Source: Selaginella moellendorffii (Eukaryota > Streptophyta > Lycopodiopsida > Selaginellales > Selaginellaceae). Taken from it: a stretch of DNA of 64,000 nt. The position numbers and the translations under genes are program-made. Below the pieces are notes generated by a model. It ran no database searches, was not told the origin of the DNA, and was given only the letters and a program-made list of their open reading frames with translations. This document shows positions 1 to 12,707 of the stretch, one piece after another. Within the stretch, counting starts at the first letter, position 1. Every line of letters starts with the position of its first letter. The stretch is from the NCBI RefSeq assembly GCF_000143415.4, contig NW_003314341.1, positions 522,394 to 586,393 of the forward strand, given 5' to 3'.

Positions 1-1110
1 TCAAGAAGTTTCGTGAGTTGCCTCTTGAGTTCAGCCATCTCATTAATATTCAAATGATATAGATCCTTCATAGCTGGTTAAAACATAGAACAATCTCAAT
101 CCAATGATCGAAATCATGGCTAGGAGGTAGCTTTGATAGCAAATCTTTTGAAAAGATATCCTAATTCCTTGCCAACAATTAAAATATTTCCTTTGGTACA
201 AGATCAACCCCATCACCAATTTGAATTGGGTTAGCATCACCCTTAAGTTCCATCACTTGAACCCAAAAACCCTTTTTAGCTGCATTTTGAGTAGCTCTTG
301 TAGTCAGGAACTTAGCATCCTACTCCTTTAAGGAGCACTTTTGCCATTAGAAAAACATATCAAGACGTCCTTTTGACCTCAATGTGATGCAACTTTGTTC
401 AGAACTATAAATTCTTTTAATATATTTGTTGAAAAAATCTATACCAGAAAATCTAGCATCTTGAACACTACCAAGATGAATATTTTTTTCCACTTGGATA
501 GTTTTATTGGAATATCACTCATAAATCTTCTGGCTACTTGCCCACCTTCTGCAAACCAGAAGTGTAGGGGCAACATTTACTCAGATTTTAATCTTAACAA
601 CTTAACTAAGTTTTTGGATATCATGTTATGCGTAGCTCCTGTATCAATCATCATTCGGATTTGGTGTCTGTGGAAAAAGCCTACCAAATACATCAACAGA
701 TTAGTGTTTACATTGACTAAAAGAAAAGCTTGAGGAAAGTAACTAGAGTAACTCACCTCCTCTTTCTCATAATTTACATTGACCAACTCATCAACCCCTT
801 CAGCTTCACCACCATTGTCTTCCCTCATGACATTAACATGAGATCTTGTTTTATGCTTGTTGGGATATTCTGAGGACCTATATCTTGCCTCTTCACAATG
901 GAAATAATGACCCACACTAGAAGTAGATTTCATAAATTGCTGCTACTTGTATCCACCAGGAGGAGGAACAAAGGGCCTAGGACCAAAAGAAGTTTCTGGT
1001 GGTTGTCAACTACCACCTTTATTTACCATTGTTTATGAGCCTCCAAAGTGGAACCTTCTTTCCATCAATCACTTTGTTTATTCTTAGAATTTTTATTTTT
1101 GTCTAAGGTA
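1..1110 (-). mobile_element. Degraded Ty3-type gag-pol fragment
   Basis: A minus-strand reading frame at 577-933 ends in a retropepsin-like motif (IDTGATHNMIS, the usual D-T-G-A active-site context of Ty3 proteases). About 70 residues earlier lies a weak zinc-knuckle-like stretch (GHYFHCEEARYRSSEYP). This is the gag/protease junction of a Ty3 element read on the minus strand. The rest of the interval is AT-rich with frequent stops, and no complete domain can be rebuilt. The adjoining sequence belongs to another family, so this looks like an isolated fragment. The protease call is fairly safe; the outer limits are guesses. Confidence 0.5.
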
Positions 1111-1119
1111 TTAGCATAC

Positions 1120-1492
1120 AACTACTAATACTATTCCATGAGCAAGTGACTAAAGGCAAATGTTGTGTTGCCTCTTTACATTCCAAGTATATCCTTGGCT
1201 TAAACTTTAAAAAGCTCCAATAGAGGGAGCAATGCAGTAGCCAAATAATAGGGATATGGACAGCCCTAGCATAAATCATGAATAAATGGAACTTAATGTT
1301 TAAGGTGGTATAAAATAAAAGAGAGGATAAAAAAGTGACTCGAGAAACCAATATCAAAGTTCCAAAGTATAATAGTTATATTGATAAAGGTTGAGACTAC
1401 TCCGGAATAAGTTGTAAAATTAAGATAAAGAAGGTGTCTTTAATGGGTTTAACAACAGTGTAATATACAAAGGAAAGAACTGACACAAGTGT
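1120..1492 (+). mobile_element. Fragment of family I internal region (3' part)
   Basis: This stretch can be followed by eye alongside 45790-46165 in the same orientation: the landmarks about the cccta-gcacaaatta region, the ggaacttagtgcttaaggtgg block and the final ggtgtct-aac-ttaac block recur in order. That region is the 3' internal part of element I. It ends abruptly at about 1492, where inverted LTR sequence begins. No coding potential is seen. Confidence 0.45.
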
Positions 1493-1496
1493 GTAA

Positions 1497-2090
1497 GTGA
1501 TTAAATTTTTCATTCTACTTTATCCATTTAACCATACCTTTGACTACATGGAAGAGTCTCACTTATGACCTTTATAAGTTTTATTCCAAACTTAGGGACA
1601 TGCTAGTCCCAAGAATGGCATCTATGCCACTCAACCTTTGCACTTAGTCTAAGTGCTCCACATGTTCAATCCCATGACCAACACCCAAAAGTACCATTGA
1701 TATATCAGCCCATTATGCTAATGCCATGCCAATTCACCTTTGTCATACTAGTGGTCCAATGCCACTTGCATCACAATCCCATTTCTCAAAGATTGGGCCA
1801 TCTGTCCATGGGTAGTCATCCCTTGACCACACCTTAGCATCCTTAAAATTCTTGAAAACCTAAAAAATACCCTTCCCCAATGTCCTTTCTTTCATTCCCA
1901 CCAAGTCCCCATTCATGGCTATGTTTGCCAACACTGCCACTAGGTCATGGTTCGAAGGCTTGACCATTAAGTCCCATTGACATCTAGGACTTCCTCACCA
2001 TATGATTATATCTTTAGTCACTACACATGAGGAGTGCTCCTTTTCCTTTTCATAGTCTAGGATTTTGGAACAATATTTCAAAACAGCAAG
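1497..2090 (-). mobile_element. Family I LTR fragment, minus orientation
   Basis: Reverse complement of the right-hand third of the family I LTR (compare about 6640-7119, 34330-34808 and 47400-47851). It starts next to the LTR terminus (taagtgattaaatttttcattc) and drifts out of similarity near 2090. The GAG-rich array typical of the LTR centre is missing, so this is a truncated and old copy. Confidence 0.55.
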
Positions 2091-2219
2091 CTAATATTTG
2101 TCAATAAGATGCACCATACCTTGCCCATTCTCTAAGGAGTATAGTCTTTCCAATTTAGGGACTCATTAGACCACTTATGGTGGTCCTTCCTCTTTTGTTT
2201 ATTTAATTTATGCTAAGTT

Positions 2220-5200
2220 TGTTAAAGACACCTTCTCTATCTTAATCCCACTACTCATTCCCGAGAAATTTTAATTTCTATTAACATAGCTATTGCACTT
2301 TGGAACTTTTATTTTGACTTCTCAAGTTAATTTCTTGGGTGTTTCTGACACCTTGCATTGCACTTCTAATTTTTGTTATTTAGATTCCTTCTAATGATTT
2401 CCATGGCCCAATCTTGGCTATTAGTTTTTTGCTCCTATCTTTTGATTGTTGCACTAAACAACATACAATCACTACCTCCATCCTCAAAGTATCCTTTCGG
2501 TTTTATAGTAAAGGCTTTGCTTTGCCGAGTCTAGGGGGTGTTCACCTCTAATAAGTCTCTTTAGCATTTTTGCTTTGGGCTCTATATATAACCCAAGGTC
2601 GATAGCAACCAAGCCTAGGTTTCCCCATCTTATTCACAATGTCCTTAGTGTTAATTATACCAAAGTTATTCAAGTTAGATATGCCAAGCTTTCACCCTAA
2701 GTAATCTAATTGTGCATCATGACTCTAGGGCATCCCCTGCTTAGTGGTGTACCCAACCCAATCTCTTTAGTGAGAGTTTATGACTACTGAAAAATGAGTG
2801 TCCACCTATTCCAAACCATCACCATGTTTTAGTGAGTTGAGACTTGAACCCAACCACTAGAGAGTTAGGACTTGAACCCAACCTTTGCATATGCATCTAC
2901 GGGCGATATCATCCAGAATGCTTGGTGTGACTCCCTATGCTGATACACCAACTTATACCTAAAGCACGCTACGGATCACAGCTTAGGAACCTAGTTCCTC
3001 TGAACTGCCAAGTCCTCTCACTTGACAAATTTGTGATCATATATAGACTCTTCCATGCTTAGCCCCATAGGCCACCCCTTTTGAAGTCAACATCTTCAAT
3101 TAGGATCTTTGTTTCCTCGACTTACCAATGTTGCTTAATAAGTCACCCCACTAATATAATATGGTTTTATGCATAAGTGTGAAAATCTTTAACCATCGAT
3201 TTTCATTCAAAGCCATCTTTTTTAACCCAGCCTTGATAGCCTCGCCTCATGGCAAGCTTCAAGATCACACTTTTGCTGTACCATTTTGATTTTGTACGTT
3301 GTATGAACTAGGTACTAACTTATCTAGAATTATCTTTGGGAACCTTAAAAGGACTCTATCCCTTGGCTTGTTAAAGCTTCTTTTTTCATAAGCCTTTTAA
3401 TTGCTATATAGTTTAATATAAACAATTTCATACTTTAGACTCTTTATGGCACCATGGTTGCTAATATTAACATTTTCAAACACCTTCTTAATTCTTCACT
3501 CCCAACTTATATAATCACCCTTGGATATGCCCTTTGATTTCTATGGTTAAGTTTTATCCCTTTACTACTTGCTTTTGGCATTATGTTTTCCTTTTAGTGA
3601 TTCCCTTTTCGACTAGGAGGGTAGTTTTGCACTTTCTACTATGCCTTAGCAAGTATTCTTAAGGATGAACCTACTTAATGATTTAGAAAGTGGTTTTTCA
3701 ATTTGGATATACTCACCGTATATTCCTACACACCAAGATTAATGTCATTCCATATGGGCCTCTTTATGCCATTGCTAGCTATACCAAAATCCCTTTTGGT
3801 TTTGTCCAATTTGGATAGACAAATTTCTCTCATCTCCACAACCTTAAACATTAGATAACACTTTCTATCCATTATTTATTAGGGACTTAGTCTTTTGGGC
3901 CTTATCTAATGCCCTCATGTTATTAAACACCACTTTCTAGTGTTTTAGAGTGTTTATGTGTCTTAATGATAACCTTCTTTGACAATGAGCATTTCCCTTT
4001 ACAACATTAATTTACTATATCTCAACATAAGCAATTTATCCCCCCTGTGCCCTCCCCCCCCCCCCCCAAATGGATATACTTAACCACATTATCTAATAAA
4101 AAGTCTTGGGAAGTTAACTTTTACTAATCCAATAAATTATATTATACCTTTTGCTTAGTTGCCTCATAGTTGTCAAGTCTTACAACTCATTATTGATGCT
4201 TCCACACCTCCATCATTATTCGGGTTTACATATTCAAATCACATACCTTCCAACTTAAGCTATGCCAATTTTGTTTTCATTGGAATTCTTTTGGTAAAAG
4301 GTTCTCATTAACCAACCAACTTAACTTCAAAGCCTCATCCCTTGAGATATTTGGGGTCCCCACCCCCCTCAACTACACAAGCCTACTCTCATGACACTTT
4401 TCATTTGTGTTTAGATCTTTGCCAAGACCAAAATAGTCATTTCTCATACCAATTATCAATTAGTATTACACTATAATGTTCATATGTAATTTTGCACCAA
4501 AGTTACTTTCTTCTAGAAACACCTTTCCCACGACTTTAATATAGCATATTTTGCCATCAATGAAATACTCATTGTTATCATATTTGGATTTTTTAAGTTT
4601 CCCCATCTTTTATAAGGTATAACACACTTCAATCCAAATGCTTCCACTCGAGTCATCCAACTTTTTGAACTTTTGTTAATTCAAACGGTATATAAGGTTT
4701 TAGTCTCATAGCTACTTTTGAGGTATTAGCTCGTTGGAATACAACTTCTTGTATTCGTGTCTTACTCACAAGGATCATCTTTACAAGTGTTACTCTGACA
4801 CTTGATTATTATTTGTTTCATGTGGGCTACCTTTGTCCCTTAAGAATATCTTTTCAAATAATGAGAATACCAACTCATTTTTTAAGTATACCCCCAACTT
4901 TTTGGGTTATTCCAGCATTTATTAAAGGTAGCCCTAGTTACTATTTCAAGGACTTGTGTCCTCTTTTATATTTGACCTTCTACGGTCATTAATTCTCGTC
5001 TCAAATTCATAAGCATTATCCTCAACTATATGAGGATAATCCTACAATTCCTTTATTATTTTAGAGTTTTTATCCTTCCTATAATCCCAACTATAATTAT
5101 TTATCACAACCACATTAGCTAGTTTGCCAAGTCAAACACTTATATCAATCACATCCTCAACTCTCTAAAGAAATTTTGTTATAATTCCCAAAATCCCAAA

Positions 5201-5350
5201 GTCATTCCCTTATTAGCCCTTTTCTATTCACCACATTGCATACCAGTTCACACATGAACTAAAGTGGAGAGCCACGTCCTCTTGACATACTACTCCTCAA
5301 GGATATACCCAATCCTAAGACCTTTTGATGCCCATACAAGTGGTGATATA
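2220..5350 (-). mobile_element. Family I internal region, minus orientation, non-coding
   Basis: Minus-strand counterpart of the internal part of element I (34809-36430 and 43932-46362). The end nearest 5350 matches the reverse complement of 34860-34960 (the block around ctactcctcaaggatata). The opposite end matches around 46020-46110. No reading frame above about 60 codons and no recognisable retroelement domain exist here. A homopolymer C run of about 14 bases lies near 4056. The host copy resumes at 7120 after the solo LTR. The whole stretch is AT-rich and decayed, and I see no host gene in it. Confidence 0.55.
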
Positions 5351-7119
5351 TGTGAGACACAAAATCCCTAGGCCCCAAAGTGGAGCCGGAAGGGCGCCAC
5401 ATGGTAGTGGCCGAAGCGAGAGCCAAACGAGCGTAACACGTTTGGACCAGAAGCTCGGACTTGAAAAGTCAAGAGCGGGAGTGGAACTCCCAACGAAGTG
5501 CTCGAGGAACGAGCACGAAGCGAGCAAAAGGCAAGGCTCCAAAAAGGGACCCAAAAGGACCAACACATGACACGTGGGAGTGTCCGAGATGGACTCGAGT
5601 TGGAGTCCGAAGTGGAGTCCGAGATGCACTCGAGTTGGAGTCCGAAGTGGAGTCCGAGATGGACCCGAGTTGGAGTCCGAAGTGGAGTCCGAGGTGGACC
5701 CGAGATGGACCCGAGTTGGAGTCCGAAGTGGAGTCCGAGATGGACCCGAGATGGAGTCCGAGATGGAGTCCGAGATGGAGTCCGAGATGGAGTCCGAGGT
5801 GGACCCGAGATGGACCCGAAATGGAGTCCGAGATGGAGTCCGAGATGGACCCGAGATGGAGTCCGAGATGGAGTCCGAGATGGACCCGAGATGGACCCGA
5901 GATGGAGTCCGAGATGGAGTCCGAGATGGAGTCCGAGATGGAGTCCGAAGTCGAGACCGAGATCGGGACCGAGACCGGGACCGAGACCGAGACCGAGACC
6001 GAGATCGGGACCGAGACCGAGACCGAGGCCGAGGCCGAGACCAAGCCCGAGCCCGAGTCCGAGTCCGAATCCGAGTCCGAGTCCGAGTCCGAGTCCGAGT
6101 CCGAGTCCGAGTCCGGAGCCTGAGAGGGTGAAAGCCCAAAGCGTTCGTCTCCCAGACCCTGGGGGGTTTGGTGAGCCCCAAAAGTATAGTAGGGGGAGGA
6201 CTGCAGTGGAGCCAGTTTGGCCAGGAAAGGCTAGTTTGGCCCAGGAAGGCCAGACCCAGTGTTGGGTGATGAACTGACCACTGGGAAGTCCAAGACTAGA
6301 GTGAATATGGACCGACAAGCGGGGTAGCTTGGTGAAGTGTTCAAAAGCCGGCTCTAGTTCCCCCGGGAGATCGACTGGCCGATGCTCCCAGTCCAAGTGT
6401 GGGTGGCACTACCTACTTGGATACCAGGCGTGGCTCAACGGAACCTCGCTCTAAGCCCATGGCTAGAGCACCTAAAGGTGAAAGGCGGGGAGAGTACCCA
6501 GGTGGCTCGCATAAGGCCACGGTGTTCCGAAATGTTGTCCCAAAGGCCTAGACTGTGGAAAGGAAGAGGAGCAGTCCTCTGGGGTAGTGACCAAGGACAC
6601 AGTCGTGTGGTGAAGAAGTCCCAGAGGACCATGGGACTTAGTGGTCGGGCCTGTGGGCCTCGATCCAGTGGCAGTGTTGGCAAACATGGCTAGGGGCAGA
6701 AAGGGACTTGGTAGGAACTGACAAAGGAACTTTCGGGAAGGCGATTCCCCAGGTCTGTGGGCATCCTAAGGATGCTAAGGAGTGGATCCAGGATGACCAC
6801 TCGTGGACAGATGGCCCAGTCTTGGAGAGACGGGATGGTGATGCAAGTGGTATTGGATCACTAGTGCAGCAAAGGTGAATGGGCATGGCCTTAGCGTAAC
6901 GGGCCGAGATGTCAGTGGTACCTTTGGGTGTCGGTCTTGGGACCGGACACGTGGAGCACTTGGACCAGGTGCAAGTGTGGAGTGGCATGGATGCCATTCT
7001 TGGGGCTAGCAAGTCCCAAGTCCTAAATTGGACTTATGGAGGTTGTGAATGAGACTGCTCTAAGTGGTTGGAGGTGTGGTTAAGTGACTAAAGTAGAACG
7101 GAAAAATTAGTCGCTTACA
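5351..7119 (+). mobile_element. Solo LTR of family I with 5-bp target duplication
   Basis: Begins TGTGAGACACAAAATCC and ends CGCTTACA, the same termini as the two LTRs of element I (33142-34808 and 46363-47851). It is flanked on both sides by ATATA (5346-5350 and 7120-7124), a perfect 5-bp target-site duplication. No internal region follows: the flanking DNA on both sides is one older family I copy in the opposite orientation. This is therefore a solo LTR, formed by recombination between the two LTRs of an insertion. At 1769 bp it is longer than the element I LTRs, mainly because of a larger internal repeat array. Confidence 0.85.
5577..6120 (+). repeat. Hexanucleotide-based GAGTCC/GAGATGGA array inside solo LTR
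   Basis: Purine-rich minisatellite built from six-base words (GAGTCC, GAGATG, GACCCG, then GAGACC) assembled into higher-order 12-18 bp units. The left part alternates gagtccgagatg-type words, the middle shifts to gagaccgagatc, and the right end is an almost pure GAGTCC run (about 6056-6113). Because the unit is a multiple of three it opens all six frames, giving long low-complexity reading frames that are not genes. Confidence 0.9.
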
Positions 7120-7124
7120 ATATA

Positions 7125-7680
7125 CTTGGCCACCAATAAAAGTCAGACTAAGGAATATCTTCGATACTAAATTGTGAGTGACTAAATTTTCCATTCTACT
7201 TTAGCCACTTAACTATACCTTTGACCATATAGAAAAGTCTCACTCAGTTTTATTCCCAACTTAGGGATATATTAGTCCTATGAATAACATCTATACCACT
7301 TAACTTTTGCACTTGGTCCAAATGTTCTATGTGTTTGATCCTATAGCTGACACCCAAAGGTACTATTGACATATCAGCCTATTACACTAAAGCCATGCTC
7401 ATTCACCTTTGTCACATTAATGGTCTAATGCCACATACATCACAATTCCATCTTTTAAAGACTGGGCCATTTGTCCATGGGTAATCATCTCTTAACCACA
7501 TCTCAGCATTCTTAGAATGCCTGAAGACATAGGGAACACCCTTCCCCAATATCCCTTCTTCAGTTCACACCAAATCCCCATTCACGACTGTGTTCACTAA
7601 CACTGCCATTGGGCCAAGGCTCGAAGGTTTGACCACTAAATCCTACTGATCTCTAGGACTTCTTCACTATATGACTGATT
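7125..7680 (-). mobile_element. Family I 5' end (leader plus LTR fragment), minus orientation
   Basis: From 7125 to about 7172 the sequence is the reverse complement of the leader just inside the element I 5' LTR (compare 34820-34870, caccaataaaagtcagac). From about 7176 it continues as reverse-complement LTR sequence (tgagtgactaaattttcc) to about 7680, where similarity stops. Together with 2220-5350 it forms the older copy that the solo LTR split. Confidence 0.6.
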
Positions 7681-7689
7681 GGACAATAG

Positions 7690-9940
7690 TGTGAAAGACA
7701 AATCATAGCCATACTTTTGGCAACTAAAACCATGTGTTTGAAAACAAGCTTCACTAGCTAGTTGCACCAAGATCACCACCAATTCCATGGGTTGTGACTT
7801 TATGTTGAATCTAGGATTTTCCCTGAGAGCTTCCATGGTTTATTGGATCTCTAGTGCAACCCTGGAGTTTTTCTTGTGGGTCAGTAAACTTTCACGGTTT
7901 GGGAGCAATATATTATTGCTAGGAAAATAGATCAAACTTGGAGCTTGACTCTCACACCTCGGGTATTTGAAAGAATTGAAACCTATGGACCTCCAGCTTT
8001 GACAATAGATGGAACCAGGGTCCACCTCGAGTTCAAACAAGCCATTTTCCAGAACAATATCTTAAACGGATGTTGCTGATTCTTGTTGCAGCAGCATGCT
8101 TATACTTTGTCTCAGAAGTAGTGTTTGCATCGGCTGCTTGCTCAGATTGAGACGCAGAGTCCATTTGTTTGCCATGGCCTCTGGGTTTTTAAATAAAACG
8201 TGTCCCAGAACATGAGCAGTTGAGAGTTTCATTCCATCGAGAAGAGAATGGTTTCTTTCTTGAGCTTGACAGCAGCAACGAGCTGAGCGCCATGCCCAGA
8301 ATTTGCGCCCAGAAAACAAAGAATTCCTATCAAAGTTTTTTGTATGAACGGAATGCTCTTCAAAAAACAGGAAGCGTTCTTCTCCACCGCCATTTCCTCC
8401 CTGCAAAGTCGCTAGCCAGAGCGACATTCTCTACACCAGCTCTTTGCTGCCTTTTGGCTGTCACTCTCGCGCTCTCGGCAGCGTTGCTGGAGCTAAAGCT
8501 TCTATCGTACCTGATCCCCCAGCGCGACGCCGGGACCTGGAACGCGATGATCCACGCCTACTCCGCGCAGGGTTCAGGCTCTTGGATCGCGCGATATTCC
8601 CTTTCACTGGCAAATGCGAGCAGCAAGAACACACGGGGCATTCGATCTATGCGGCGTCAATCTTGTTCGATTGAGTGCCCCAGTGTCCTGCAACACAGTC
8701 GTAAAATCCTACATCCGGATCTCCAATCTCGGCCAGGCAAACAAGATCTTCGATTCCATGCCGGATCATGACGTGGTTGCTTGGAACTCACTCATTACAC
8801 TGTATGCCCAGTCCGGGCATCTCGAGCTTTCCAAGAACAGGGAGTTCCGTGATCGTCTCTTGGAACGCGATGATCACCGCGTATGTGGCGGCATCCTGGA
8901 CCCGCGACTGAGAGTCTATGTTTGATTGCGTCTCAGAGCGCCATGGAACTCGATGAGGCAAATTGTGGCAGCGAAATCGACCTTCCACAAAATGCCGGCC
9001 AAGGATCTCGTGTACTAGACGAATCTACTGCCCAGAATGACAGGACGTTCCATCGGTTCCCCTTCACCAGCACAGCGGTGAATACCAGACGGAGGATTTG
9101 GCCACCGCAAAAGAGATCTTTGATTTCATGCCGGATCAAGACGTGGTGCCTGGACGGCAATGAAGACAGCCACCAAGGCTTTGTCGCCCTCACGAAGAAC
9201 ATCTTCGATCAAATACCCGGAGAAGAATCCAGTACCGTGGTTCCTTGCAATTGCGAGAATGGGCATTTTGACGAGGCCGTTCACGAGATCTTGCGCAAGA
9301 CCATTGTCTACTGGATAGCTCTCACGCCAGTTTCAACTTGAGCGCCGCCAGGAGTATGTCTGAGAGCATGAAAATGCGCACCTTGGTTTCCTGGACGACC
9401 AAAGCTCAAAACGGGCACTACGATCAGTGGAAGTCTTCCAGCTTATGAATCTCGAGGGTGTTAAGTCGGGCGAGTTGACGTTCCAGAGCGTTCTAACTTT
9501 GTACAGCCATGTCGGTCTAGTAGCCGACCTGGGAACACTGCGTCTTGAACAGCCAATACTTTGGGATGGTGGCGCTGAGACGGCAGCACTCTTTATTTCT
9601 GCATGATCGACATCCTGGGTCGATCCAGGAGAACTCTGAGTGCGGAGGAGCTCATCAAAATCGATGCCATTCCTTCCAGATGTCGTGATCTGGATGTTGC
9701 TGCTGGGAGCTTGCCTCCTCCATGGCCGATTGTGTCCCACCTCCCAATTGATAAGTACATGTTTGAGAGAACATTGTAGGCAGTTGTGTAGCAGGGCTCC
9801 AGTGCTCTCGAAGATCTTTGCTGCGACTCTCTCAGCAAGGAACCTGATGAAGTCGAGACAAGTGAGGAAAGTTCCAGGGATCAGCAACATTGTTCGAGTT
9901 GGTAGCGCAGTTCACAGTTTTTTGGTTGTAACAAGTCCAA
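7690..9940 (+). pseudogene. Broken PLS-type pentatricopeptide-repeat gene
   Basis: Several short plus-strand frames carry PPR signatures in the right order: GTWNAMIHAYSAQGS near 8530, MPDHDVVAWNSLITLYAQ near 8758, a further SWNAMIT-like unit near 8850, then repeat pieces around 9100-9330. An E-domain-like end follows (LPDVVIWMLLLGACLLHG near 9660). No single frame spans more than a few repeats; frameshifts and stops separate them. This is a decayed organelle-RNA-binding PPR protein gene. The upstream part (7770-8300) is non-coding and is shared with the inverted copy at 12830-14110. GC content rises sharply within the coding remnants compared with the transposon DNA on both sides. Confidence 0.65.
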
Positions 9941-9949
9941 ATTCAAGAG

Positions 9950-10625
9950 TTTATAGTGACTATTGTAGATATATACCCTTTACTTTACATGCCAATTTTC
10001 TAGATCATCTTGAAGAAGTTAAGTTAAATCTAGATCATTTGGGAGAAGTCATTAACTCACTAAATATTTGGCTTTTAGGTATTAGAAGATATTTTTTATG
10101 CACTATTTAATTTGTATAAGTTCTTAGTGATGTTATTTAGTTTGAATAACATTCCATAATCTTTCTAATCATATTGCACAATTGCAAGCATTACTAAAGA
10201 TATCAACATTATCTTTTGTTTTGTCTAAAGATTGTATTTGCAAATCTCATAGAATTGACAACTCCTCTAATTTGGCATATGTTGATTACACTTAATTTTT
10301 CATTTTACATATAGATGTTTTTAATATTAATCTCGAAAGTGTGTTGATATAAAAGAGCATAAGGGTGTTTAATTAACATCATCTTATTCCAAAAGGTGAA
10401 TTACTCTATGACAAAAGAGTGTTTAGTAGTAGTTTGGGGTTTGGAGAAGGTTCATGTATAATTACATGATTTTCAAATGTTATTATAGTCACTTTATTAT
10501 AAAAGTGAAGAATTTGATTTATCATATTTCTTTATGGGTTTTAAAGTTTAAGGTATATAACTTTAAAGTTGTTTTAATGTTAATGCTAATATCCTTTCTG
10601 AAACTCTTCTTCCTTCCTGCAAATC
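9950..10625 (+). mobile_element. Internally deleted fragment of family III Ty3 element
   Basis: Runs parallel to element III. The block around 9975-10110 resembles its reverse-transcriptase start (a LDHL-type stretch). 10190-10620 follows its RNase H region (31790-32300), including the tgacaactcctc-aatttggcatat and gagtgtttagtagtagtttggg blocks. Many stops and a large internal deletion separate the two parts. It lies directly downstream of the PPR pseudogene. Confidence 0.55.
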
Positions 10626-10639
10626 TTTGTTGGATGGCA

Positions 10640-12050
10640 CCTCCTCGTCAAGGCTCAAAAACTATGCCATGGAAAACCACCACCATTACCATTATACGCT
10701 ACTGCTGCACATTTTCGATCCAGGGGGCTCTTTACCTGGGCGGTCTGCTGCTGCCAGGCATGCTCTATGAGTCGAGCAGCATGGTCTTTCTTCTCAGTCT
10801 CAGACATCTTCAAACTAGGCTCACAAGCACAAGCACTGCTTTTCTGCAGTATGTATGGTTCTTCTCATGCTCATTTTGCTTATACTCTTGTCCAGTCCAG
10901 ATCACTTCATTCCTCATCTTCGCCACCCTTTGGCCTCGAGCATTTTCTGAGATAAAATGGAGGCCTGTAGTCCACAACGCAACTTGTGATGTGATGAGTT
11001 GGTGACCTGGTATACTTTTTTGTGCTACCTTTTCTTCTTTTGAGAAACAGGGTTTGCTGCAACAGAAATCGGCTTGTTTGAGCATTGAAGTTTAAATTAA
11101 TCCAGGCACGCTCTTGATCAGCAGCAAAGTTAAGAGCCCAAGGCTGGAGGTACTTCTCTGTTCTTTCAAATCCTGGGGAGCTTGAGATTTCATCAAGGTC
11201 CAAGTTTGATGCTTGTTCCTAGCAGCAACAAGACCAAAGATTTTAAAAACTCCATGAAATTTCGAGTCACACCCACAAGGTTTAGTGTGTGAAGAAGAAG
11301 GGGCAATGCATGGAAAATACTCGAGACCAGGAGGTGGCTGTCCTTCACAAGAGTGTTTAGAGCAAAAAAGGGCGAAAGAACTGTGGAGCAGCAATGCTTG
11401 TGAGTGCTTGCGAGTCTAGTTTGAAGATTGAGCCAGACCGGATCCCCAGACAAGTCATCGAGAAGAGAGTCGATCAGCTCGACTCACACACGGCGGAGCA
11501 GCGGATCGTCATCGAGGCACCATGGAGTTAATGGCAATGGCAGTGGTTTTCCATGGCATGATTTCTGGGCAGGGGCAAGCGCATCCACCAGGAATATCGC
11601 CTCCAGCGGCATGCGCATCCGACAGCTATCAATGTCGATCAGGCGGAGATCCATGCACTCGTCTCGTCGCTGCATCACCCTGGCAAACCTTGCACGTATG
11701 TTTGTTTATTCTATTTTTATTATTTCAGCCCTCTTGCTTCGCAAACACGAGATGAGATTTTTGTGTATTGCTAGAAAATATAGGGAAGACCCCTGGCTTT
11801 ATGTCTGCTTGGCCTTGGATCCGGATCCACTCAGCTTCAAATGGCCGATCAAGGTAAGAAACTTTGTTCACCTTTGGACATTGTACAGGTCCTCGTACTT
11901 GCGGCACTTGCTTCCATCAGCTGCCAGACCCAGCTGCTAATTGATCTATTAGCAATTTGCCACCATTCTCAAAGAACAAAATTAGAATATTCGAATTCTA
12001 CGTCTGGATTCAAGCAGCATCCTATCACATCCGACTCATGTCACCAGTAA
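10640..12050. other. PPR-associated repeat pieces, including an inverted pair
   Basis: No intact gene. 10806-10960 is roughly the reverse complement of 11300-11425 (cttcaaactag and nearby blocks). 11100-11300 resembles 13890-14090, a non-coding segment that accompanies the PPR duplication. Around 11570-11690 a plus frame reads like the start of a PPR protein (GRGKRIHQEY, then AEIHALVSSLHH), again broken by stops. I read the region as rearranged fragments of PPR loci and flanks; exact limits are uncertain. Confidence 0.35.
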
Positions 12051-12705
12051 ACACGTCCCGTTGCTCAAGTGCTGTTGTAGTCCCTAAAATCCCACATTAA
12101 AAGCATACTCTCAGAAAAACTAATGAAATTACAAAACTGGGCTATCTTGCTATAGAGCGCTCTACCACCAACTTGCTTCCAATGCTAAAACAATGCTTGA
12201 TCACAATGTGATTTTAATTTGTAAATCCAAGCAAGGTGTGAACATTCTCCAAGAGCGTGCTATCTTGCCTCTTACACGAGACAAATGCACTAACCCATTT
12301 TCAAAAGAGTCTTAGCTATGTTTGTGTGCTGCTGGAGCAAATCAAATATATATCTTCCCTTCCACAAAATTTGATTGCATGACTACAGTGGAGATGCACC
12401 TAAGTTAACACTTTTTAATGATCTGTTTGTTTAAGTCTGTAAGAATGGATTCCATAGATTACAAGTTTGGTTTTGCTTCTTTACTATGATCTAGTACTAA
12501 CTTAACACCCAGAAACTCAACACAGTTAATCTTAGGTGAGATTTTGAGGAGAGCCACTCTCACTAGTAAATTGTATAGTGTTAAAAAAAGGAAAATAATG
12601 AAATGGTACTTAACACCCAAAAACACAACACAGTTAATTTAATAATAAAATAATAAAATAGTGTTCATGTTAGGGGGCGACCCTAAGACCGTATTGTTCT
12701 TAATT
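12051..12705. other. AT-rich intergenic stretch with a short direct repeat
   Basis: No coding potential. A block of about 28 bp (taacacccagaaactcaaca and onward) at about 12501 recurs with few changes at about 12609. The 10-bp sequence GTGTTCATG at about 12662 is repeated in inverted form at about 12786, bracketing the tRNA-like sequence. Confidence 0.4.
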
Positions 12706-12707
12706 GA

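Noticed and set aside
4050-4072. Poly-C run as a possible structural element
   Set aside because: Simple homopolymer inside decayed transposon DNA, with no flanking feature; it may be slippage or an assembly artefact.
5315-6277. Several overlapping long frames on both strands rich in Arg-Ser, Gly-Leu or Glu-Ser-Glu-Met repeats
   Set aside because: They are products of a hexanucleotide minisatellite in an LTR, open in all frames because the unit is a multiple of three; no conserved start or domain.
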